Assembly (NCBI RefSeq): GCF_020781975.1
Contig: NZ_JAJGNI010000004.1
Location: 124,001-188,000, forward strand
From: Microbacterium schleiferi
Lineage (GTDB): Bacteria > Actinomycetota > Actinomycetes > Actinomycetales > Microbacteriaceae
Direction: 5' to 3'
DNA length: 64,000 bases
Part shown: piece by piece, positions 58,061 through 64,000 of the stretch
Numbering within the stretch: the stretch's first letter is position 1
How the letters are laid out: the number at the start of each line of letters is the position of its first letter
Translations under genes and position numbers: made by a program
The notes under the pieces: generated by a model
Seen by the model: only the letters and a program-made list of their open reading frames with translations
Told to the model about the DNA's origin: nothing
Database searches by the model: none

Positions 58061-59718
58061 GCCATCACCTCGCTCACGGTCACCGTGACGATCTGATCGG
58101 CGATCGCGCGCGCGCTCTCGCGATGGGAAACCAAGAGAACTGTCGCGCCGGCGTCGGCGAGCTCGCGAACGGATGCCCACAGTCGCGCCTCGGTCTCGGC
58201 ATCCAGTGCCGCGCTGGGTTCGTCGAGCGCGATGACGCTCGCCGCTTTCCGGAGGTGTCGATAGAACGCCCGCGCCACCGCGACGCGCTGCGCCTGGCCG
58301 CCGGAGAGCCCTGCTCCCTGGACGCCGAGTTCTTTCTCGGGGTGGATCTCGTCGGCGCACGCCAAGCGCAGCGCCCGGGCGACGAGCGCGGCATCGGGGC
58401 GGGTATCGCCCAGGGCGACGTTCGCAGCGACAGTGCCGGAGATGAGTCCAGGTTGCTGCCCCGCCCAGGCGAGCCATCCGGCAGGATCGAGGGCGGCGAT
58501 CTCGATGCCACCGTAGCTGGCTGCGCCGGAGTAGCCCGCTGCACGGCGCAGAGCGGCGAGGATGCTCGACTTGCCCGCGCCGCTGGGGCCCTCAATGAGG
58601 GTCACGAGGCCGGGCCGGGCCCGAAGGCTGATGGCGGGCAGAACACGCTCACCGCGATGGACGGCGAGTTCATCGAGCACGAGTTCGGCTCCATCTCGGG
58701 TGTCTAGGGACCGCCCACCTCCGCCGACCGTGGTGGAGTAGGCATCCAGGACGTCGAAGATGTCGTCGGTTGCGGCGACGCCCTCCGCTGCAGCATGGAA
58801 CTGGACGCCGACCTGACGAAGCGGGAGATATGCCTCGGGTGCGAGGAGGAGCACGAACAGGCCGACCGTGAGAGCCAGGGAACCGTCGAGCAGGCGGAAG
58901 CCGATCGTGACGGCGACGATCGCGACGGCGATCGAGGCGAGGAACTCGAGCATGAAGCCCGAGAGGAATGAGACCCGGAGGACCTTCATCGTCTCGCGCC
59001 GGTACCGTGTCGTGACGCTCTCGATCGAGGCCGCGGCGCGGTGCTGACGGCCGAACACCTTCAGGGTCGACAGCCCCTGCACGGTGTCGCTGAAGCGCGC
59101 GGCGAGCTGGCCAAGCGTTTGCCACTGGCGCTGCTGCACGGCCCGGGTGGCTAGCCCGATGAGAACCATGAAGATCGGAATGAGGGGGAGGGTCAGCAGC
59201 ACGATCAGGCCGCTGAGCCAGTCCTGCCACCACATGACACCGACCAGGATGGGGGTGGCGATCGCGGTGAGCACCAGCTGCGGCAGGTAGCGGCCGAAGT
59301 AGGCATCCAGGGCTTCGAGTCCGCGGCCCGCAGTTACCGCGAGCTGCGCGGTGTTCCGGTTAGCGAGCCACTCCGGACCGAGTGTGCTGACTGCGCCCAC
59401 GAGGTGATCGCGCAACTCGCTCTCGACGCGTGCGGCAGCTCGAGATGAAGCTGCCTCCCGCGCCCAGATCAAGACAGCGCGCACAGCGATCGTGGCGCCG
59501 AGCGCCATCAGCGTCGGCGCTAGCTCGTTCAGCCGCACCCCGTCGATCGCGCTAACGATTCCCGTCGTGAGGAACCAGGCGAAGGCGACGATCGTCAAGG
59601 TCTGGGCAAGGCCGATGACCGCGATCAGGGCGAAGAAGCCGCGGGAGCTTCGCGCGTAACGAAGGAGACGAGGGTCGACAGGTCCCCGACGGGCTGGTCG
59701 GTCCTGCTCGGCGGGCAT
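58057..59718 (-). CDS. cydD: thiol reductant ABC exporter subunit CydD
   Basis: A 553-residue half-transporter with six transmembrane helices in the N-terminal part. The ATPase has GPSGAGKSS (Walker A), LSGGQAQRV (signature) and VIALDEPS (Walker B). It forms a heterodimer with CydC, whose gene overlaps its stop. The start is uncertain: ATG at 59718 (PAEQDRPARRG...) or at 59736. Upstream, TATAAG on the minus strand at 59846-59851 is a possible promoter. cydA and cydB lie 3 kb away on the same strand. Confidence 0.9.
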   Translation of the reverse strand: MPAEQDRPARRGPVDPRLLRYARSSRGFFALIAVIGLAQTLTIVAFAWFLTTGIVSAIDGVRLNELAPTLMALGATIAVRAVLIWAREAASSRAAARVESELRDHLVGAVSTLGPEWLANRNTAQLAVTAGRGLEALDAYFGRYLPQLVLTAIATPILVGVMWWQDWLSGLIVLLTLPLIPIFMVLIGLATRAVQQRQWQTLGQLAARFSDTVQGLSTLKVFGRQHRAAASIESVTTRYRRETMKVLRVSFLSGFMLEFLASIAVAIVAVTIGFRLLDGSLALTVGLFVLLLAPEAYLPLRQVGVQFHAAAEGVAATDDIFDVLDAYSTTVGGGGRSLDTRDGAELVLDELAVHRGERVLPAISLRARPGLVTLIEGPSGAGKSSILAALRRAAGYSGAASYGGIEIAALDPAGWLAWAGQQPGLISGTVAANVALGDTRPDAALVARALRLACADEIHPEKELGVQGAGLSGGQAQRVAVARAFYRHLRKAASVIALDEPSAALDAETEARLWASVRELADAGATVLLVSHRESARAIADQIVTVTVSEVMA

Positions 59719-59845
59719 GAATCGAGTCTGCCTCATTTCGTCGGGCCGACGCCCAGGTCGACCGTGCCAAAGGTCCCGCTGCTGCGGCAGGCATCTGCGG
59801 CCGCAGCATCGGAAAGAATCCGCATGGCAGGCCGCGCAAGCGGAA

Positions 59846-59851
59846 CTTATA
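59846..59851 (-). promoter_or_regulatory. candidate -10 box of cydDC
   Basis: TATAAG on the minus strand, about 130 bases upstream of the cydD start. No convincing -35 was found. Confidence 0.35.
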
Positions 59852-59879
59852 CCTCCAGATGCCCGCATTCACGGAATGT

Positions 59880-59885
59880 TAGGGT
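59880..59885 (+). promoter_or_regulatory. -10 box of the molybdate operon, leaderless spacing
   Basis: TAGGGT ends six bases before the ATG at 59892. The intervening TTGAGG could instead serve as a very short-spaced ribosome-binding site. Confidence 0.55.
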
Positions 59886-59891
59886 TTGAGG

Positions 59892-60284
59892 ATGCACGCT
59901 TATCGCATTGCCGATGCTGCCCGTCTGCTCGGGGTGAGCGATGACACCGTCCGGCGGTGGATTGAGGCGGGCAGTCTCGCCACAACGGGAGCAAGCCCGG
60001 CCGAGATCCCCGGCGACGCGCTCGCCCAGCGCGCGGTGGAGCGCGCACAGCAGGCAGCCGAGGCATCCGACGTGCTCTCGAGCGCCCGTAATCGATTCGT
60101 GGGCCTGGTGACCCGTGTGCAGATTGACGGGGTGATGGCCCAGGTCGACATCCAGTCCGGCCCCCACCGGGTCGTATCCCTCATGTCAGCAGAGGCCGTT
60201 CGCGAGCTAGACCTCGAGGTCGGATCGCTTGCCGCGGCAGTCGTCAAGGCGACGACAGTCATCGTTGAAGCACCGAAGGACTGA
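59892..60284 (+). CDS. HTH/TOBE molybdenum-pterin-binding regulator
   Basis: A 130-residue protein. Residues 1-30 are a MerR/excisionase-type helix-turn-helix (RIADAARLLGVSDDTVRRWI), a linker follows, and about 63-128 form a TOBE/Mop domain (NRFVGLVTRVQIDGVMAQVD...). The combination suggests a molybdate-responsive repressor of the operon it heads, functionally like a shortened ModE. It could instead be a storage molbindin. It lies 3 bases before modA. Confidence 0.85.
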   Translation: MHAYRIADAARLLGVSDDTVRRWIEAGSLATTGASPAEIPGDALAQRAVERAQQAAEASDVLSSARNRFVGLVTRVQIDGVMAQVDIQSGPHRVVSLMSAEAVRELDLEVGSLAAAVVKATTVIVEAPKD

Positions 60285-60287
60285 GCA

Positions 60288-61073
60288 GTGACTCTTCCGC
60301 TCGTAGCCCGCGCCGCGCTCGCCGCTGCTTTCGTGCTCGTTCTGGCCGGCTGTTCGGCGGTGTACACAGACGAATCACCGACCGCCTCGACGCCCGAGGT
60401 CTCTGGCGAGCTGACGGTCTTCGCTGCGGCGTCGCTCCAGGGGGCGTTCACGGAGATCGCCGCGCGGTTCGAAGACGCCTACCCCGACGTGGACGTCCGC
60501 CCGATCACCTACGACGGCTCCGCCACCCTGGCGACACAGATCGTCGAGGGAGCGCCAGCTGACGTCTTTGCCGCAGCGAACGAGTCGACCATGGCGACAG
60601 TTGTCGATGCCGGGCTTGCCGAGGCTCCGCAGCTGTTCGCCTCGAACACTCTCGTGATCGTCGTGCCCGCGGGCAACCCGGCGGATGTCTCAGAGCTCGC
60701 CGACCTGGCCGATCCGGACCTGTCTGTCGTCTTATGTGCTCCGGAGGTGCCGTGCGGTTCGGCGTCGCAGAGGCTCCTTGCGGGTGCTGACGTGTCAGTC
60801 GCACCCGCGAGTCTCGAGCAGAACGTCACCGCGGTGCTCACCAAAGTCGCTGCCGGCGAGGCCGATGCGGGCCTGGTGTACCGCACGGATGTCGCCGGTC
60901 GCGAAGACGTCGAATCGATCGTTCCCGATGGTGCCGAGGCCGTCGTGAATCTCTATCCCATCGCTGCGCTCCGCGCCGCCGCCTCGCCTCAGGCAGCGGC
61001 AGCGTTCATCACCTATGTCAGCGGACTCGAAGGACAGCGCGTCCTTGCTTCGTTCGGATTCGGTGCGCCGTGA
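60288..61073 (+). CDS. modA: molybdate ABC transporter, substrate-binding lipoprotein
   Basis: A 261-residue exported protein. The lipobox LAGC puts lipidated Cys at 22; LTVFAAASLQGAFTEI is the canonical ModA start, and the SNTLVIVVPAGNP block and GLVYRTDV motif follow. It binds molybdate or tungstate with hydrogen bonds only. A disulphide between the two Cys of LCAPEVPCG is possible. GTG start. It overlaps modB by 4 bases. Confidence 0.95.
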   Translation: MTLPLVARAALAAAFVLVLAGCSAVYTDESPTASTPEVSGELTVFAAASLQGAFTEIAARFEDAYPDVDVRPITYDGSATLATQIVEGAPADVFAAANESTMATVVDAGLAEAPQLFASNTLVIVVPAGNPADVSELADLADPDLSVVLCAPEVPCGSASQRLLAGADVSVAPASLEQNVTAVLTKVAAGEADAGLVYRTDVAGREDVESIVPDGAEAVVNLYPIAALRAAASPQAAAAFITYVSGLEGQRVLASFGFGAP

Positions 61074-61888
61074 GCACGGGAACCGGAACGCTTCTTCCGC
61101 GTGCGTTGATCGTTCCGGCGCTGCTCGGCCTCGCGTTTCTCGTCCTGCCACTCATCGCGCTCATCGCCCGGGTGCAGTGGGGCACCTTCTGGGCTGACAT
61201 CACCTCGACCGAGGCTGCACAAGCTCTCGGGTTGTCGCTGGGAACGGGACTGGCCGCGACGGGGCTCTGTGTGCTGCTGGGCCTTCCCCTCGCCTTGCTG
61301 ATCGCCCGGTCGTCGCCTCGCACGGCTGCGGTGTTGCGAGCCCTCGTGACGGTTCCCCTGGTGCTTCCCCCGATGGTGGGGGGAGTGGCCCTGCTCTTTC
61401 TGTTCGGGCGTCGCGGCTGGGTCGGTAGCCTGCTCGCCGAGGCCGGCATGGCGTTGCCGTTCACCACGACCGCGGTCATCATGGCCCAGACCTTCGTGGC
61501 GCTGCCGTTCCTGGTCCTGGCCGTGGAGGGATCGCTTCGCGCCACGGGCACCGATCTCGAGCAGGTCGCCGCTGGGCTCGGCGCCGGGCGATGGGTGATT
61601 CTGAGCCGCGTGACTCTTCCCCTCGCAGCACCCGGGCTGATCGCCGGCGTGGTGCTGAGCTTCGCACGTGCGATCGGTGAGTTCGGCGCCACGGCGCTGT
61701 TCGCCGGCAATGCGCCCGGGGTGACCCAGACGATGCCGCTGGCGATCTACACAGCCTTCAACGGGGCCGGTGTCACGCAAGGAACTGCAGTGGCGCTCTC
61801 GCTGCTCCTGCTGGTGACGGCGTTGGCTGTGCTGTTGCTCGTGCGCGGGTGGCGAGGCGAGGCACCGAGACGGGGAGTTCCCGGATGA
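61070..61888 (+). CDS. modB: molybdate ABC transporter permease
   Basis: A 272-residue membrane protein with five or six hydrophobic segments. The EAA loop EQVAAGLGAGRWVILSRVTLP and the ModB hallmark FARAIGEFGATALFAGN are present. It forms the channel homodimer. The GTG start overlaps modA, and the stop overlaps modC (ATGA). Confidence 0.95.
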   Translation: MSTGTGTLLPRALIVPALLGLAFLVLPLIALIARVQWGTFWADITSTEAAQALGLSLGTGLAATGLCVLLGLPLALLIARSSPRTAAVLRALVTVPLVLPPMVGGVALLFLFGRRGWVGSLLAEAGMALPFTTTAVIMAQTFVALPFLVLAVEGSLRATGTDLEQVAAGLGAGRWVILSRVTLPLAAPGLIAGVVLSFARAIGEFGATALFAGNAPGVTQTMPLAIYTAFNGAGVTQGTAVALSLLLLVTALAVLLLVRGWRGEAPRRGVPG

Positions 61889-62655
61889 CGGCACAGCTTT
61901 CGGCGCGGATGCGGGTCATCCGATCATCGCTCTTCGACCTGGACCTGCACCTGGATCTCGCACCGGGCGAGCGGGTTGCGGTGATGGGGCCGAGCGGCGC
62001 GGGGAAGTCGACGTTGTTGGCTGCGCTCGCCGGCTTCGTCCGCCTGGATGCCGGTCGCATCGAACTCGACGGGGATGTGATTGCCGACGCTTCGGTGCGA
62101 GGGGGCACGGCGCGCCGTGGCATCCATGTCGCTCCGATGGATCGCGGGGTTGTGCTGCTCGGGCAGGAGGCCCGCCTCTTTCCTCACCTCAGTGCCCGTG
62201 AGAACGTTGCGTTCGGCCCTCGCGCGCGGGGTCATTCCCGCACCGAGTCAGGGCATGCCGCCGATGAATGGCTCGACCGCGTCGGACTTGCCGGGTTCGG
62301 CAATCGGATGCCGGCCCAGCTCTCGGGTGGGCAGCAGCAGCGGGTGGCTGTGGCTCGCGCACTCGCCGTGGAACCGCGGCTCGTGCTGCTCGATGAACCC
62401 CTGACCGCGCTTGATATTCAGACGGCGGCAGAGATCCGGATGCTGCTGGCAGACCAGTTATGCAGCACGGCTGTGGTCATCACCCACGATCCGGTTGACG
62501 CCCTCGCCATCGCCGACCGACTCGTCGTGATCGAGCGGGGGCGAGTGACGCAGTACGGGTCGGTTCGCGAGGTAATGGGTCATCCTGCGACGCCGTTTGC
62601 GCGGGCGCTCTCAGACCACGTGCGAATTGCAGGGTGCATCGGCGACGACGGCTGA
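61885..62655 (+). CDS. modC: molybdate ABC transporter ATP-binding protein
   Basis: A 256-residue ATPase with Walker [10 protein letters not shown], signature LSGGQQQR, Walker B LVLLDEP and switch VITHDP. It lacks the C-terminal TOBE domain usual in ModC (about 350 residues), so molybdate feedback may come from the separate TOBE protein at the head of the operon. A strong hairpin follows six bases after the stop. Confidence 0.93.
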   Translation: MTAQLSARMRVIRSSLFDLDLHLDLAPGERVAVMGPSGAGKSTLLAALAGFVRLDAGRIELDGDVIADASVRGGTARRGIHVAPMDRGVVLLGQEARLFPHLSARENVAFGPRARGHSRTESGHAADEWLDRVGLAGFGNRMPAQLSGGQQQRVAVARALAVEPRLVLLDEPLTALDIQTAAEIRMLLADQLCSTAVVITHDPVDALAIADRLVVIERGRVTQYGSVREVMGHPATPFARALSDHVRIAGCIGDDG

Positions 62656-62660
62656 ACGCA

Positions 62661-62691
62661 AGGACCGCCTGGCGCAGCGCCAGGCGGTCCT
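62661..62691. terminator. bidirectional terminator between modC and cydB
   Basis: A near-perfect 15-bp inverted repeat (AGGACCGCCTGGCGC, 62661-62675; complement 62677-62691) whose apical GCGC opens as the loop. It serves two convergent operons. Confidence 0.8.
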
Positions 62692-62715
62692 CGACAATCT
62701 CGGTGTTTGGCCGGT

Positions 62716-63747
62716 TCAGTGTTTGACGAGCTCCGCCTTCTCGATCCGCGACCGGGTGACGCGCTTGCGGAACACCCAGTACGTCCAGCCCTGGTACGCG
62801 AGGACCAGCGGGAGGAAGATCAGCGCCGCCCACGACATGATCGTGAGGGTGTAGTCGGTGCTCGAGGCGTTCTCGATCGTGAGGCTGAACGCGACATCCG
62901 TGGACGAGCGCATCACGTTCGGGAACATCGACATCCACAGCGTGAGTACCGCGAACGCGACGGTGAAGATCCCCGCCGTGAACGCCCAGCCCTCGCGCTC
63001 CTTCGTGTGGAAGAACATCGACAGCAGCAGGGCGACGGCCGCCAGGGCTGCGGCTGCGATCACCAGCGGCAGGAGCGGCGCTTCGTGAGCTGCAGCGATG
63101 AAGATCGTCCAGATCAGGAACGCTGCAGCGACCACGACGGTGATGAACCCGACCCGGGTCGCGAGGCGCTTGGCATCCTGATGCACCTGAGCGTCGGTCT
63201 TGAGGCCGATGAAGTACAGGCCGTGCAGGAAGAGCACCAGCACGAGCGTGATGCCGCCGAGCAGTCCGTACGGGTTGAGCAGCGTCAGGAGAGAACCGGT
63301 GTACTCGTGGTTCTCATCCAGCGGCACACCTTGGACGAGGTTCGCGACAGCGACACCCCACAGCAGCGCCGGCAGCACCGACCCGATGACGATCATCGTG
63401 TCGAAGCCCTTCTTCCACCGCAGGCCCTCGCGCTGGTGGCGGTACTCGAATGAGACGCCGCGCAGGATGAGGGCGAGCAGGATCAGCAGCAGCGCCAGGT
63501 AGAACCCGCTGAACAGCGACGCGTACCACTCGGGGTAGGCCGCGAACAGGCAGGCGCCGGCGACGATGAGCCAGGTCTCGTTGAAGTCCCAGACGGGACC
63601 GATCGTGTTGATGATCTGACGCTTTCCGACCTCGTCCTTGCCGAGGAAGGGGAGCGACATTCCCACGCCGAAGTCGAAGCCGTCGAGCACGAAGTAGCCG
63701 ACGAACAGCACTCCGACGATCCAGAACCAGAGGTATGCGAGATCCAT
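62716..63747 (-). CDS. cydB: cytochrome bd oxidase subunit II
   Basis: A 343-residue membrane protein with eight or nine hydrophobic segments. The N-terminus LWFWIVGVLFVGYFVLDGFD with its acidic residue and the PVWDFNETWLIVAGACLFAA motif are diagnostic for CydB. It is the quinol oxidase subunit that works at low oxygen. It starts 12 bases after cydA on the same transcript, and ends at the terminator shared with modC. Confidence 0.96.
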   Translation of the reverse strand: MDLAYLWFWIVGVLFVGYFVLDGFDFGVGMSLPFLGKDEVGKRQIINTIGPVWDFNETWLIVAGACLFAAYPEWYASLFSGFYLALLLILLALILRGVSFEYRHQREGLRWKKGFDTMIVIGSVLPALLWGVAVANLVQGVPLDENHEYTGSLLTLLNPYGLLGGITLVLVLFLHGLYFIGLKTDAQVHQDAKRLATRVGFITVVVAAAFLIWTIFIAAAHEAPLLPLVIAAAALAAVALLLSMFFHTKEREGWAFTAGIFTVAFAVLTLWMSMFPNVMRSSTDVAFSLTIENASSTDYTLTIMSWAALIFLPLVLAYQGWTYWVFRKRVTRSRIEKAELVKH

Positions 63748-63759
63748 GATGATCAGCTC

Positions 63760-64000
63760 CTAGTAGACCGTCGTCGGGGTGTCTTCGCGTGAGGTCGGTT
63801 CGGCATCCGCGCTGCCCGGCTCGGGGAGCGGATCCGGTCCCTTGTGCACGGTCTTGAGGATGAGGCCGAATTCGACCACCGCAAGCGATGCGTAGATAGC
63901 GGTGAAGGCGACCAGCGAGATCAGCACCGACCAGCCGGGAACGCTCGGCGATACGCCGTCTTCGGTCAGCATGAGGCTGAACACGATCCACGGTTGGCGT
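63760..64000 (-). CDS. cydA: cytochrome bd oxidase subunit I (3' end only)
   Basis: The last 80 codons of CydA. RQPWIVFSLMLTEDGVSPSV is the conserved approach to the final transmembrane helix, and a polar tail rich in Pro, Glu and Asp follows. The haem-binding and quinol-loop parts lie outside the window. The TAG stop is at 63760-63762. Confidence 0.93.
   Translation of the reverse strand, partial: RQPWIVFSLMLTEDGVSPSVPGWSVLISLVAFTAIYASLAVVEFGLILKTVHKGPDPLPEPGSADAEPTSREDTPTTVY

Overview
The window is high-GC, gene-dense actinobacterial chromosome and looks most like the family Microbacteriaceae (Microbacterium or a close relative). This is inferred from GTG starts, short intergenic gaps, leaderless -10 promoters, a RamB-type acetate regulator, a HadA/HadB-MurB cluster, the tRNA-Trp-secE-nusG-rplKA block with a long acidic NusG extension, and strong enrichment of the hexamer GGATGC/GCATCC. 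No prophage, transposase, CRISPR array or rRNA operon is visible. About 60 protein genes, two pseudogenes and four tRNAs can be supported.

Region 1 (1-9.6 kb): the tail of an unknown gene, a nucleotidyltransferase-fold protein, an FBP (EF-G-binding type) zinc protein coupled to a PfkB sugar kinase, tRNA-Tyr, a membrane protein, an inositol-phosphatase-family enzyme, a membrane-anchored M23 peptidase with a long cytoplasmic tail, tRNA-Thr and tRNA-Met, Dps, two small membrane proteins and a TauE/SafE exporter. Region 2 (9.6-22.8 kb): a 957-residue kinase/aminotransferase fusion, the hadA-hadB-murB cluster, an aspartate-type aminotransferase, a decayed LuxR/glycosyltransferase locus, an ABC-2 exporter with its own two-component system, and an acyl-CoA dehydrogenase. 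Region 3 (22.9-32.6 kb) is carbon and nitrogen catabolism: isocitrate lyase and malate synthase (glyoxylate shunt) diverge from ramB, followed by an amine/amino-acid oxidoreductase that diverges from gabT-gabD (GABA to succinate).

Region 4 (32.6-44 kb): a putative secreted HExxH metalloprotein coupled to a lipoprotein, then tRNA-Trp-secE-nusG-rplK-rplA. After about 6 kb of unrelated genes (LysE/LysG amino-acid export, quinone-reductase-like enzyme, MarR with a drug-efflux MFS pump and twin operators, a YqaJ-type nuclease) come rplJ-rplL with a leader containing an attenuator. Region 5 (44-56.4 kb): a CtpE-like P-type ATPase, a LacI-controlled sugar ABC importer without its own ATPase, a Bcr/CflA efflux pump, a deazaflavin-dependent nitroreductase-family protein, a GNAT enzyme and an SDR/DUF2867 protein.

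Region 6 (56.4-64 kb): cytochrome bd assembly and structure. cydDC and cydAB lie on the minus strand but are separated by an oppositely oriented molybdate operon (HTH/TOBE protein, modA, modB, modC). Nothing here is clearly an undescribed defence or mobile system. The least explained items are the kinase/aminotransferase fusion, the HExxH/lipoprotein pair, the dispersed GGTGTGGGTTCGGCG repeats, the palindromic operators with unknown regulators, and the regular six-base spacing between -10 boxes and start codons.
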